Made by a program: the position numbers and the translations under genes
Shown here: one piece after another, positions 7,865-17,145 of the stretch
Layout of the letters: the number at the start of each line of letters is the position of its first letter
Numbering within the stretch: the first letter of the stretch is position 1
Notes under the pieces: model-generated
Seen by the model: the letters and a program-made list of their open reading frames with translations, nothing else
Told to the model about the DNA's origin: nothing
Databases searched by the model: none
From: Brevundimonas subvibrioides ATCC 15264
GTDB lineage: Bacteria; Pseudomonadota; Alphaproteobacteria; Caulobacterales; Caulobacteraceae
Direction of reading: 5' to 3'
Length of the DNA stretch: 64,000 nucleotides
NCBI RefSeq assembly: GCF_000144605.1
Contig: NC_014375.1
Span: 3,168,501-3,232,500, forward strand

Positions 7865-10260
7865 GGCGTCACCGTGCGGGGACGCAGGCTGTCGGGCGTC
7901 ACCCGGCGGTCGTCGTCGCGCATGCGGTTGGAGCCCTGCGGTCCTTGCGGTGCCAGGGGGACCAGGCTCGGCTGGATCGATTGCGGGAAGCCGTTGTTGG
8001 CGCGGTTGGCGTCGGCGGTCTCCCACAGGGGATCGACCTCGGCCGAGACCAGGGTCCTGGACGACACATGCTGCCACGTCACGGTCTGGCTGTTGCGGCG
8101 CCAGACCTCGGCCGGGATGCGGACGATCTCGTCGGACCCGTCCGACCAGTTCAGCTTCAGGATCACCGGCATCACCAGCCCGCCCCGGTTGGAGAAGGTG
8201 AAGCGATAGACGTTGTCGTCGAAAGTCAGCGCCTGGCGGCGGTTGGCGTCGGCCTCGGCGGCCGTGCGGGCCCGTGCGGCATCCCGGCGCTGGCTGGCGG
8301 TCACGGTGAAGGCGTCGGTCTCGTCGTAATAGTCGCGGACCGAGGGATCGCGCTCGGTGACGGTCTGGATGCCGCGGTTGTTGACCACGGTGCGCGATTC
8401 CGGCTCGGCCTCGAACCGCGCGCTGGCCGCGCGGGCGCGGTCCTCGGGGTCCTGCGATTCCAGCGACACGGCGATAACGTTGTCGAGCGAGATATCCACG
8501 TGGTCGGTCGAATAGAACCAGCCGCGCCAGAACCAGTCGAGGTCCATGCCCGACGACTCTTCCATGGTGCGGAAGAAGTCGTAGGGAGTCGGCCGCTTGA
8601 AGGCCCAGCGCTGGGCGTACTCGCGGAAGGCCCGATCGAACAGCTCGCGACCCATGACGGTCTCGCGCAGGATGTTCAGGGCGGTGGCCGGCTTGGCATA
8701 GGCGTTGTTGCCGAACTGCAGGATGCTGTCCGACTGGGTCATGACCGGCACCTGGTTTTCCGAGATCATGTATTCGATGATCTGGCGCGGCTCGCCCCGG
8801 GCCGGAAAGTCGGCGTCCCACAGCTTCTCGGCCTGATACTGCAGGAAGCTGTTCAGCCCCTCGTCCATCCAGGTCCACTGGCGTTCGTCGGAGTTGATGA
8901 TCATCGGGAAGTAGGTGTGACCGACCTCATGGATGATCACGCCGATCAGCCCGGCCTTGGTCCGCTCCGAATACGTCAGGCTGCCGTCGTCGCCCCGCAG
9001 CGGGCGCGGCCCGTTGAAGGTGATCATCGGATACTCCATCCCCCCGACCGGGCCGTTGACCGACTGGGCCGTGGGATAGGGATAGGTGATCGAGAACTGG
9101 TTGTAGACGTCCAGCGTATGGGCCACCGCCTTGGTCGACCAGGCGTCCCACAGGGGCCGGGCTTCCTTGGGGAAGAAGGACATGGCCATGACCACCGGGT
9201 GTTCGGCGCTGTCCTGTTCTACGCCCATGGCGTCCCAGATGAATTTGCGGCTGGAGGCGAAGGCGAAGTCGCGCACGTTCTCGGCCGCAAAGGTCCAGGT
9301 GCGGGTGCCGGAGCGGGCCGGGCTGGCCTCGGCGGCAGCAGCCTCGGCCGGGGTCACGATATAGACCGGCTCATCGGCGGTGCGGGCCTGGTCCAGCCGT
9401 TGCCGCTGGGCAGCGGTCAGAACGTCGAGGTTCTGCAGCGCGCCGGTGGCCGAGACCTGGTGGTCGGCGGGGGCCGTGATCGAGACGTTGTAGTCGCCGA
9501 ACTCCAGCGTGAACTCGCCGGATCCCAGGAACTGGGCGTTATGCCAGCCCTCGTAGTCGGAATAGACGGCCAGGCGCGGGAACCACTGGGCGGCCAGGAA
9601 GATGCAGTTGCCGTCCTCCCAGGCCTTGGTGAAACACTCATAGCCGCTGCGGCCGCCGACGACATTGGTCTCGGGCAGCGGCAGGGTGAAAGAGATGGTG
9701 AAGGTGAAGCTCTCGCCGGTCCCCAGGGTCTGCGGCAGCTCGATCCGCAGCAGGGAGTCGGTGATCGAGAACGGCAGGTCCTGACCGTCCGACCCCGTGA
9801 TCTTGAGGTCGTTGAAACCGCCTTCCCACTCCTGGAAGCGCTGCACCCGAACCACCTCGTTCACGGACAGGGTCGTGTCGGATCCCACCGTGCGGGTGCG
9901 CTCGGCCATCGAGGCCCGGCGGTAGTTCTGCTGATCCAGCAGTAGCCAGAGATAGCCCAGCCGGTCGGGAGAGTTGTTCGTATAGGTGACGGTCTCGGTC
10001 CCGGTCAGGGTCCGCGTCGCCTCGTTCAGCGAGACGTCGATGTCGTAGTCGACCTTCTGCTGCCAGTAGCGGAAACCCGGCGCGCCGGATGCGCTGCGAT
10101 AGTCGGTCGGGGTGGGCCAGTCCTCGCCCTCGAACTGGCGGAACTTGTCCTCGAAGGTGCCCGTCGTCTGCTGCACGGGCCCGACGCTGACCTGGGCAGA
10201 GGCGGCTCCGGCCGACAGGGCCGCGACCAGACTCATCGCCGCCAGAAACAGTCCACGCAT
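7861..10260 (-). CDS. Secreted M1-family zinc metallopeptidase
   Basis: Protein of 799 residues with a signal peptide (MRGLFLAAMSLVAALSAGAASA). The M1 exopeptidase motif GGMEYP precedes the zinc site HEVGH (residues ~444-448), with the third ligand Glu 18 residues later in WMDEGLNSF, giving the canonical HEXXH-X18-E. It should act as a periplasmic or cell-surface aminopeptidase. I preferred the ATG at 10260 (GAGG upstream) to a TTG two codons earlier. It overlaps the downstream small exported protein by 4 nt. Substrate unknown. It belongs to a different M1 branch from the ABC-fused peptidase at 25.3-28.9 kb. Confidence 0.93.
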   Translation of the reverse strand: MRGLFLAAMSLVAALSAGAASAQVSVGPVQQTTGTFEDKFRQFEGEDWPTPTDYRSASGAPGFRYWQQKVDYDIDVSLNEATRTLTGTETVTYTNNSPDRLGYLWLLLDQQNYRRASMAERTRTVGSDTTLSVNEVVRVQRFQEWEGGFNDLKITGSDGQDLPFSITDSLLRIELPQTLGTGESFTFTISFTLPLPETNVVGGRSGYECFTKAWEDGNCIFLAAQWFPRLAVYSDYEGWHNAQFLGSGEFTLEFGDYNVSITAPADHQVSATGALQNLDVLTAAQRQRLDQARTADEPVYIVTPAEAAAAEASPARSGTRTWTFAAENVRDFAFASSRKFIWDAMGVEQDSAEHPVVMAMSFFPKEARPLWDAWSTKAVAHTLDVYNQFSITYPYPTAQSVNGPVGGMEYPMITFNGPRPLRGDDGSLTYSERTKAGLIGVIIHEVGHTYFPMIINSDERQWTWMDEGLNSFLQYQAEKLWDADFPARGEPRQIIEYMISENQVPVMTQSDSILQFGNNAYAKPATALNILRETVMGRELFDRAFREYAQRWAFKRPTPYDFFRTMEESSGMDLDWFWRGWFYSTDHVDISLDNVIAVSLESQDPEDRARAASARFEAEPESRTVVNNRGIQTVTERDPSVRDYYDETDAFTVTASQRRDAARARTAAEADANRRQALTFDDNVYRFTFSNRGGLVMPVILKLNWSDGSDEIVRIPAEVWRRNSQTVTWQHVSSRTLVSAEVDPLWETADANRANNGFPQSIQPSLVPLAPQGPQGSNRMRDDDRRVTPDSLRPRTVTP

Positions 10261-10363
10261 CGCCAAGCCTCGTCAGAACCAGAAACAGCCGCCGCGGACC
10301 TTACGGATGGAACCGGAAGGCGCAACCACGGGCGACATTACCATCCCGCAATGTTGCTGACGC

Positions 10364-10927
10364 TCAGCCGTCGACGAGGTCCTGCAGGATCCGCGCGATC
10401 CGGCCCTTCAGGCGCTCGCATTCGTCGGGGGCCATGTTCAGTCCGGACAGATCCCGGCTGACCGTCAGGCCCATCATCAACCCGGCGGCGATCCTTACGC
10501 GAAGGGCCGCATCCTCGCCGCCCATCCAGGTCACGAAGGGATCGAAGAAACATTCGTTCGAAGCCCGCTGGATGACTTCGGTGGCCTTGGGCGACGAGGC
10601 CGAGCGCAGCATCAGCAGCAGCCAGGCCAGCTTGCTCTCCTTGCGCTCGCCGTAGACGATCTCGTGCGCCATGCGCTCGCCGAAGGTGGCCCGGTCGCCT
10701 TCCGTGATGTCGGTGCCGCTGCCGCAGTCGTCGATGACCGCGCGGAACAGTTCTTCCTTGGACCCGAAGTACCGTGAGATCAGGGCCGGATCGACGCCGA
10801 CCTCGCCGGCCACGTCGCGTATGCCGACCTGGTCGTAGCTCTCGGCCGTGAAGCGGCGGGTCGCTGCAGTCAGTATGGCTTCCCGCGTCGCGGCAGCGTT
10901 TCGTGGTCGGCAGGCGACGAAACTCAA
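10364..10927 (-). CDS. TetR-family transcriptional repressor of the adjacent RND efflux operon
   Basis: The N-terminal helix-turn-helix is visible in VGIRDVAGEVGVDPALISRYF, with the FGSKEELF helix after it typical of TetR proteins; the C-terminal ligand domain is alpha-helical and unrecognised. I chose the TTG start at 10927 because AAGGAG sits six bases upstream, giving 187 residues; alternative starts are an ATG at 10963 and a TTG at 10981, the latter inside the operator repeat and unlikely. The gene is divergent from the efflux operon, and a perfect 16-bp inverted repeat lies between, so it probably represses both itself and the pump. The inducer cannot be guessed. Confidence 0.9.
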   Translation of the reverse strand: MSFVACRPRNAAATREAILTAATRRFTAESYDQVGIRDVAGEVGVDPALISRYFGSKEELFRAVIDDCGSGTDITEGDRATFGERMAHEIVYGERKESKLAWLLLMLRSASSPKATEVIQRASNECFFDPFVTWMGGEDAALRVRIAAGLMMGLTVSRDLSGLNMAPDECERLKGRIARILQDLVDG

Positions 10928-10963
10928 TGTGATCTCCTTTAGCCCCAACATCTGTATGGACAT

Positions 10964-11020
10964 GTCATCGCCTGTTGACAAGCGAGGGCGTTCGCCGCAT
11001 CTAAGTCAACAGGCGATGAC
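10964..11020. promoter_or_regulatory. Perfect 16-bp inverted repeat, probable TetR operator over divergent promoters
   Basis: GTCATCGCCTGTTGAC (10964-10979) and its exact reverse complement GTCAACAGGCGATGAC (11005-11020) are separated by 25 nt. Each arm carries TTGAC, reading outwards across the spacer: TTGACA on the plus strand and TTGACT on the minus strand can serve as -35 elements of the efflux operon and the tetR gene. Each arm also has GTCA/TGAC ends, so each could bind a dimer by itself. Binding has not been shown. Confidence 0.75.
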
Positions 11021-11088
11021 CGTGGCTCCCCCACGCACACCCGGTCGCGCCATGACAGGGATTTCTACCCAACCGGGAGAGTGCGCGC

Positions 11089-12303
11089 ATGCGCAGGCTG
11101 AAGATTGTTGCCGTGTCCGTCCTCGTGACGGGCGCGCTGTATGGCTGTTCGCAAAAATCCGAGGCGCAGGGGCCCCCGCCCGCTGCGCCCGTGACTGTGG
11201 CCGTGCCGCTGGCCGAACGCGTCGTCGACTGGGACGACCTGACCGGCCGGTTCGAGGCGACCTCCCAGGTCGAGGTGCGCGCCCGCGTCGGCGGCTTCAT
11301 CCAGGGCGTCCACTTCCGTGACGGCGACTATGTACGGCGGGGCCAGCTGCTGTTCACCCTCGATCCCCGCCCGGCCCAGGCCCAGCTGGCCGCTGCCCGC
11401 GCGGCCCTGACCCAGGCCGAGGCGCAGCTCGCCCTGGCCCGCACCAACCTGACCCGGTCCGAAGGCCTTCTGGCCAGCCAGGCCGTCAGCCAGGCCGAGG
11501 TCGACACCAACTCGGGCGCCGTACAGACCGCCCAGGCCGCCGTCGCCTCGGCCCAGGCCGCCGTCCGCGCGCGTCAGCTGGACGTCGAGTTCACCCGCGT
11601 CACGGCGCCGGCCTCGGGCCGGGTCTCGGACCGTCGCGTCGATCCGGGCAACGTCGTCGCCGGCGGATCGTCTGCTGCAGACGTGCTGACCACCATCGTG
11701 TCCTCCTCGCCCATCTACTTCGTGTTCGACGGCTCCGAGGCCCTGCTGCTGAAGTACCAGCGCGACGCCCGCGCCGGACGCTCGGCCCCGGTCCGCATCC
11801 GGCTTCAGGACGAGAGCGACTTCAGTCGCGCGGGCACCCTGGACTTCACCGACAACGCCATCGACCCGGCCTCGGGCACGATCCGCCTGCGCGCTGTCAT
11901 TCCCAACGCGGACGGCTTCCTGAAGCCCGGCATGTTCGCCCAGGGACGCGTCGCCGGAGCCGGGGCCTATGACGCCCTGCTGGTGCCGGATTCGGCCATC
12001 GGGACGGATCAGGCCCGCCGGGTCGTCTCGGTCGTCAACGCAGACGGCACCGTGACGCCGACGCCGGTCCAGCTCGGACCGCTGGTCGATGGTCTCCGTG
12101 TCGTGCGGTCGGGCCTCCAGCCCACGGACCGCATCATCATCGACGGCTTGCAGCGCGCCATGCCCGGCATGAAGGTCGCACCGACCAACGGTCGGATCGC
12201 GCGCCAGCCTCGTCAGGAAAGCACGCCCACGACCACCGCGCCGCCCGCTGCGACCGGAACCTCCGCCACCGCCCTGACGCAATCCGTCGCCGTGGGCGAC
12301 TGA
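11089..12303 (+). CDS. RND efflux periplasmic adaptor (membrane fusion protein), lipoprotein
   Basis: Links the inner-membrane pump to the outer-membrane channel. The 404-residue protein starts with a lipoprotein signal ending ALYGC (Cys20). The biotinyl-lipoyl half motifs are seen as VEVRARVGGFIQGVHFRDGD and VTAPASGRVSDRRVDPGN, flanking a long Ala/Gln-rich coiled-coil hairpin (~98-165). The beta-barrel part contains LDFTDNAIDPASGTIRLRA, common in MexE/AcrA-like adaptors. The C-terminal ~35 residues are Thr/Ala/Pro-rich and probably disordered. GGGAGAG precedes the ATG. It is the first gene of a three-gene operon and 11 nt from the pump gene. Confidence 0.95.
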   Translation: MRRLKIVAVSVLVTGALYGCSQKSEAQGPPPAAPVTVAVPLAERVVDWDDLTGRFEATSQVEVRARVGGFIQGVHFRDGDYVRRGQLLFTLDPRPAQAQLAAARAALTQAEAQLALARTNLTRSEGLLASQAVSQAEVDTNSGAVQTAQAAVASAQAAVRARQLDVEFTRVTAPASGRVSDRRVDPGNVVAGGSSAADVLTTIVSSSPIYFVFDGSEALLLKYQRDARAGRSAPVRIRLQDESDFSRAGTLDFTDNAIDPASGTIRLRAVIPNADGFLKPGMFAQGRVAGAGAYDALLVPDSAIGTDQARRVVSVVNADGTVTPTPVQLGPLVDGLRVVRSGLQPTDRIIIDGLQRAMPGMKVAPTNGRIARQPRQESTPTTTAPPAATGTSATALTQSVAVGD

Positions 12304-12314
12304 GGCCAGACCCG

Positions 12315-15300
12315 ATGAATATTTCCCGCTTCTTCATCGACCGGCCGATCTTCGCGGCCGTGCTGTCGGTGTTCATCACCCTGGTCGGCATCTTCGCCTA
12401 TCCGCTGCTGCCGCTGGCCCAGTACCCGGAGATCGCGCCGCCCACGATCACCATCAACACCGCCTATTCCGGGGCCTCGGCCGAGACCCTGGCCGAGACG
12501 GTCGCCGCGCCCATCGAGCAGGAGGTCAACGGCGTCGAGGGAATGCTCTACCTGTCGTCGTCGTCCACCTCCGACGGGACGGTGTCGATCACCGTGACGT
12601 TCCAGCCCGGCACCGATCTGGATAATGCCCAGGTGCTGGTCCAGAACCGTGTCGCCCTGGCCGAACCCCGCCTGCCCGAGGCCGTGCGCCAGGTCGGCGT
12701 GATCGTGAACAAGCAGGAATCCGGCTTCCTGATGATCCTGGGCCTGACCTCGCCCGGCGACGTGCTGAACAGCGATTATATCGGCAACTATGCCACCTCG
12801 ACCCTGCGCGACCGCCTGCTGCGGATCGAGGGCGTGGGCAACGTCACCGTCTTCGGCGGTGGCAACTATTCGATGCGGGTGTGGATCGACCCGGCCAAGG
12901 CCGCCGCGCGCGGCCTGAACGCCTCCGACATCACCACCGCCTTGCGTGGCCAGAACATCCAGGCCGCCGCCGGTTCGATCGGCCAGCCGCCCTTCACCAC
13001 CAATGCCGCCGCCTTCCAACAGCCGATCCAGGTCCAGGGTCGCCTGTCGACGCCCGAGGAATTCTCCGAGATCGTCATCAAGACCGACGCCGAGGGTCGC
13101 GTCACGCGCATCCGCGACGTCGCCCGCGTCGAGCTGGGCGCGCAGGACTACGGCATCCAGGGCTATTTCGACGGCGTGCGCGGCGTCGGTATCGCCATCG
13201 TCCAGCAGCCGGGGGCCAACGCCCTGGGCACAGCGGAGCGCGTGCTGGCCGAGGTCGAGAAGCTGAAGACCGAAGCGCCCCAGGGCCTGAGCATCGGTGT
13301 CCCCTACAACCCGACGGAGTTCGTCGCGGCCTCCGTGGAATCCGTGCAGCACACGCTGATCGAGGCGGTCATCCTGGTCGTTCTGGTCGTGCTGATCTTC
13401 CTGCAGTCGTGGCGCGCCGCGATCATCCCGATCGTCGCCATCCCGATCGCGCTGGTGGCCACCTTCGCGGTGCAGCTGGCGCTCGGCTATTCGATCAACT
13501 CCCTTTCCCTGCTGGCCCTGGTGCTGGCGGTGGGGATCGTGGTCGATGACGCCATCGTCGTAGTCGAGAACGTCGAGCGATACGTCCGCGAAGGCCTCAG
13601 TCCGAAGGAGGCCGCCTACAAATCCATGGAAGAAGTGTCCGGGGCCCTGATCGCCATCGGTCTGGTTCTGGTGTCCGTGTTCATCCCGACCATGTTCGTG
13701 CCGGGCATTCCCGGGATCTTCTATCGCCAGTTCGCGGTGACGATCGCGGCGGCCTCGGTCGTGTCGCTGTTCGTGTCCCTGACCCTGTCGCCGGCCATGG
13801 CCGCCCTGCTGCTGAAGCCGCACAAGCCGCACGACGAGGATAAGCCCCGCTCGCGTTCGGCCTTCGGACAGGCGAAATACTACGTCGGTTTCGCCGGCCG
13901 GAAGTTCAACGAGGGCTTCGACTGGCTTTCGGACAAGTACGGTCGTCTGACGGCCCGCCTGATCCGCACCGTCGCCGTGGTTCTGGTCGTTTACGTCGGC
14001 CTGCTGGGCCTGACCGCCTGGCGCCTGATCGACACCCCGTCCGGCTTCATCCCGGACCAGGACCAGGGCTTCCTGATCGGCGTCGTCCAGCTGCCCGCCG
14101 GGTCGTCGCTGGAACGCACCAACGCCGTGATGGACAATGCCCGCAAGATCATCGAGGGCACCGAGGGCGTCGACGGCACCGTGGCCTTCGCCGGTCTCGA
14201 CGGCACCAGCTTCTCGTTCGGATCCAACGCCGCAACCATCTTCGTTCGCCTGAACGACTATGAGGACCGGACGACGCGCGAGACCACGGCCACGGCCCTG
14301 GCCGGCGCGATCACCGGCGCTGCGTCCGGCATCCAGAACGCCAACATCTTCGTCATCGCGCCCCCGGCCGTTCAGGGCCTGGGCACCGGCAACGGCTTCG
14401 CCATGATGATCCAGGACACCTCGGCCGCCGGCTACGGCGCGCTGGAGGGGGCGACCTACGCGATGATGGGGGCCGCGGCCCAGGCCCCGACCGAGGTCAC
14501 GCAGGTCTTCTCGACCTACAACACCGCCTCCCCGCGCATCGAGGCCGACGTCGACCGCGACCGGGCCCTGATGATGGGAGTCCAGCCTTCGGCCGTGTTC
14601 GAGACCATGGGCATCTATCTGGGCTCGTCCTACGTCAACGACTTCAACATGCTAGGCAGGACCTTCCGCGTCACCGCCCAGGCCGAGCCGGCCTATCGCG
14701 ACGACCTGGCCGACATCGGCAATCTGAAGGTCCGCTCGTCCTCGGGGGCCATGGTGCCTCTGGGGTCGGTGGCCACCCTGCGCGAAAGCGCCGGTCCGTC
14801 CCGGATCGTCCGCTACAACCTGTTCCCGGCCGCCGAGCTGCAGGGCCAGGGCGCGGCGGGCGTCTCGTCCGGCTCGGCCCTGACGATCATGGAAGACATG
14901 GCCGCCAAGGCCCTGCCCCCCGGATTCTCGTACGAATGGACCGGGCTGGCCTATCAGGAGAAACAGGCCGCAGGCGGCGCGACGATCATCTTCGTGGTCG
15001 CGGTGCTGCTGGTCTTCCTGGTGCTGGCGGCCCAGTACGAGGCCTTCACCCTGCCTCTGGCCGTCATCCTGATCGTGCCCATGTGTCTGCTGGCCGCCAT
15101 GCTGGGGGTCAACGCGCTCGGGCTGGACAACAACATCCTGGTCCAGGTGGGGCTGGTGGTGCTGATCGCGCTTGCGGCCAAGAACGCCATCCTGATCGTG
15201 GAGTTCGCCAAGCAGCAGGAAGAGCATGGCATGGATCGCTGGGACGCCGCCGTCGCGGCCGCCCGGATCCGCCTGCGGCCCATCCTCATGACGTCCTTCG

Positions 15301-15587
15301 CCTTCATCCTCGGCGTGCTGCCGCTGGTGCTGGCCGATGGCGCGGGCGCGGAGATGCGCCAGTCCCTCGGGGCGGCGGTGTTCTTCGGCATGATCGGGGT
15401 GACCGTTTTCGGCCTGCTGTTCACACCGGTCTTCTATGTGATCTGCCGGGGGCTGGCCGCGCGCATCCCCCATCAACCCTCGAAGACGGACCTGCACGGT
15501 ACCGACCGCCCCCATGGTGATCGCGCCCCCGTTTCCGACCACCCTCTGCCGGCGGCCACGTCGCCGCGCACGGGAGACGCCCTATGA
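12315..15587 (+). CDS. RND multidrug efflux transporter, HAE1 type (AcrB/MexF-like)
   Basis: Inner-membrane proton-driven pump of 1090 residues. It begins MNISRFFIDRPIFAAVLSVF, the usual first membrane helix, and has the twin Asp of TM4 (D411, D412) in VGIVVDDAIVVVENVER needed for proton relay. The second half carries the matching FVVAVLLVFLVLAAQYEAF and VGLVVLIALAAKNAILIVEF segments. The last ~55 residues are Pro/His/Asp-rich and longer than in AcrB. Substrates are likely hydrophobic drugs, but this cannot be read from the sequence. The stop overlaps the start of the outer-membrane gene by 4 nt. Confidence 0.96.
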   Translation: MNISRFFIDRPIFAAVLSVFITLVGIFAYPLLPLAQYPEIAPPTITINTAYSGASAETLAETVAAPIEQEVNGVEGMLYLSSSSTSDGTVSITVTFQPGTDLDNAQVLVQNRVALAEPRLPEAVRQVGVIVNKQESGFLMILGLTSPGDVLNSDYIGNYATSTLRDRLLRIEGVGNVTVFGGGNYSMRVWIDPAKAAARGLNASDITTALRGQNIQAAAGSIGQPPFTTNAAAFQQPIQVQGRLSTPEEFSEIVIKTDAEGRVTRIRDVARVELGAQDYGIQGYFDGVRGVGIAIVQQPGANALGTAERVLAEVEKLKTEAPQGLSIGVPYNPTEFVAASVESVQHTLIEAVILVVLVVLIFLQSWRAAIIPIVAIPIALVATFAVQLALGYSINSLSLLALVLAVGIVVDDAIVVVENVERYVREGLSPKEAAYKSMEEVSGALIAIGLVLVSVFIPTMFVPGIPGIFYRQFAVTIAAASVVSLFVSLTLSPAMAALLLKPHKPHDEDKPRSRSAFGQAKYYVGFAGRKFNEGFDWLSDKYGRLTARLIRTVAVVLVVYVGLLGLTAWRLIDTPSGFIPDQDQGFLIGVVQLPAGSSLERTNAVMDNARKIIEGTEGVDGTVAFAGLDGTSFSFGSNAATIFVRLNDYEDRTTRETTATALAGAITGAASGIQNANIFVIAPPAVQGLGTGNGFAMMIQDTSAAGYGALEGATYAMMGAAAQAPTEVTQVFSTYNTASPRIEADVDRDRALMMGVQPSAVFETMGIYLGSSYVNDFNMLGRTFRVTAQAEPAYRDDLADIGNLKVRSSSGAMVPLGSVATLRESAGPSRIVRYNLFPAAELQGQGAAGVSSGSALTIMEDMAAKALPPGFSYEWTGLAYQEKQAAGGATIIFVVAVLLVFLVLAAQYEAFTLPLAVILIVPMCLLAAMLGVNALGLDNNILVQVGLVVLIALAAKNAILIVEFAKQQEEHGMDRWDAAVAAARIRLRPILMTSFAFILGVLPLVLADGAGAEMRQSLGAAVFFGMIGVTVFGLLFTPVFYVICRGLAARIPHQPSKTDLHGTDRPHGDRAPVSDHPLPAATSPRTGDAL

Positions 15588-17032
15588 TGTCGACCAGACT
15601 TCGCCCCCTCCTGACCGCCTGCGCGGCCTCCGCCCTGATGGCGGCGTGCGCGGTCGGGCCGAAGGCGCCCGACGCCCCTCTCCCCCCCCTCGCGTCGGGT
15701 GCCTTCGTAAGTTCGCCGCTCGGGTCCGCCACCGGCGCGACCACGTCGGCGGAGGCCCGCAGCGACTGGTGGCGGCTCTATGCCGACCCCACCCTGGACG
15801 GGCTGATCGAACAGGCCTTCGCGCAGAACAACCAGCTGGAAGCCGCCGTCGCCAACCTGCGCGCCGTCCGCGCCAGCCTGTCGGAAGCGCGGTCAGGCCT
15901 GCTGCCCACCACCGGCACCTCGGCCTCGGCGACGCGCAGCCAGTCCTCGAGCGCCACGGCGCAAGGCCTGCCCGCCGGGCAGGATGCGCCAGAGATCGAC
16001 ATCTATGACGTCGGCCTCGACGCCTCCTACGAGATCGACCTGTTCGGCCGCGTCGCCTCGACCATCCGCGCCGCCCGCGCCGATGCCGATGCCCAGGCCG
16101 CTGCGCTGGATATCATCCGCGTCTCGGTGGCGGCAGAAACCACGCGCGCCTACGCCGACGCCTGCTCGGCCAATGCCCAGATCGCGGTGGCCGAGCGCAC
16201 CCTGAGCCTGCAGCAGAACACCGCCGACCTGACCCGGCGGCTGCTGGAAGGTGGGGCCGGGACCGCCCTCGACACGTCCCGCGCCCAGGCCCAGCTGGCC
16301 TCGACGCGCGCCCAGCTTCCCAGCCTGCGGGCCCAGCGCGACGGGGCCCTGTTCCGCCTCGCCACCCTGACCGGCGTGACCCCGGCCGAGGCCAGCACGG
16401 CCGCGCGCGCCTGCATGCGTCCGCCCCAGCTGACCCAGCCGATCCCGGTCGGCGACGGTGCCGCCCTGCTGGCCCGTCGCCCGGATATCCGTCAGGCGGA
16501 GCGTACCCTGGCCGCCGCCGCTGCCCGCGTGAACGTCGCCACCGCGGCGCTCTTTCCGACCATCTCGCTGGGCGGCTCTATCGGGTCGACGGCCCTGGAC
16601 GCCTCGGACCTCAGCGACGACAGCTCCTACCGCTTCTCGTTCGGACCGTTGATCAGCTGGAGCTTCCCCAACGTCCTGGCTGCGCGCGCCCGGATCGAGG
16701 CGGCGGATGCCCGGACCGATGCCGCCCTGGCCACCTTCGACCAGACTGTCCTGTCCGCGCTGGAAGAGACCGAAACGGCCCTGACCAACTACGCCAACGA
16801 ACTGGACCGCCGCGCGGCCCTGACCGAGGCACGCGACCAGGCCGCCAACGCGTCGCGTCTGGCCCGTCTGCGGTTCGACGCCGGGGCCGACAGCCTGTTC
16901 ACCGTGCTGGACGCCCAGCGCACCGAGGCCACCGCCGACGCCGCCCTGGCTCAGTCGGATGCCCTGGTGACCACCTACCAGATCGCCCTATTCAAGGCGC
17001 TGGCCGGCGGCTGGGATCAGACCGAAGGCTGA
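15584..17032 (+). CDS. Outer-membrane efflux channel, NodT/TolC family lipoprotein
   Basis: Third component of the tripartite pump (482 residues). A lipobox LMAACAVGP puts the acylated Cys near residue 22. Two OEP repeats are visible, with the typical DPTLDGLIEQAFAQNNQLEAA near the N-terminus and QRTEATADAALAQSDALVTT near the end, and the NodT-type YEIDLFGRV and FPTISLGGSIG segments. An ATG at 15584 overlaps the pump stop; the next codon but one could also serve (15587 region), differing by one residue. It completes an adaptor, pump and channel set in one operon under the TetR-type regulator. Confidence 0.95.
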   Translation: MMSTRLRPLLTACAASALMAACAVGPKAPDAPLPPLASGAFVSSPLGSATGATTSAEARSDWWRLYADPTLDGLIEQAFAQNNQLEAAVANLRAVRASLSEARSGLLPTTGTSASATRSQSSSATAQGLPAGQDAPEIDIYDVGLDASYEIDLFGRVASTIRAARADADAQAAALDIIRVSVAAETTRAYADACSANAQIAVAERTLSLQQNTADLTRRLLEGGAGTALDTSRAQAQLASTRAQLPSLRAQRDGALFRLATLTGVTPAEASTAARACMRPPQLTQPIPVGDGAALLARRPDIRQAERTLAAAAARVNVATAALFPTISLGGSIGSTALDASDLSDDSSYRFSFGPLISWSFPNVLAARARIEAADARTDAALATFDQTVLSALEETETALTNYANELDRRAALTEARDQAANASRLARLRFDAGADSLFTVLDAQRTEATADAALAQSDALVTTYQIALFKALAGGWDQTEG

Positions 17033-17036
17033 TTGT

Positions 17037-17073
17037 CGCCAGAATGAGGCGATCTGGCGCACATTCCGTGCGC
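17037..17073 (+). terminator. Tandem hairpins after the efflux operon
   Basis: Two adjacent perfect stems, CGCCAGA/TCTGGCG (17037-17059) and GCGCAC/GTGCGC with a 5-nt loop (17057-17073), lie directly after the channel gene stop. They share three bases, so both may not form at once. There is no T tract, so this may be a rho-dependent end or an mRNA 3' stabiliser instead of an intrinsic terminator. Confidence 0.35.
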
Positions 17074-17109
17074 GCGACACGGCCCGAGCCCCCTTAGCGG
17101 GGAAATCAT

Positions 17110-17139
17110 TTGCGCTGACCGCCCCGCTTGTCGTTATAT
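17110..17139 (+). promoter_or_regulatory. Candidate gltD promoter giving a leaderless mRNA
   Basis: TTGCGC (17110-17115), an 18-nt spacer and TTATAT (17134-17139). The gltD ATG begins only 7 nt after the -10 hexamer, where transcription would start, and no Shine-Dalgarno sequence precedes it. Assigned by eye. Confidence 0.45.
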
Positions 17140-17145
17140 GTTGCC

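Noticed and set aside
7361..8878. A 505-codon minus-strand frame joining part of the M1 peptidase to the small exported protein
   Set aside because: Its first two thirds read the peptidase gene in the wrong frame; only the last 167 codons, with a signal peptide, are real.
11089..17032. A horizontally acquired efflux island
   Set aside because: Base composition and codon use match the neighbours and no mobile-element ends or tRNA site are visible.
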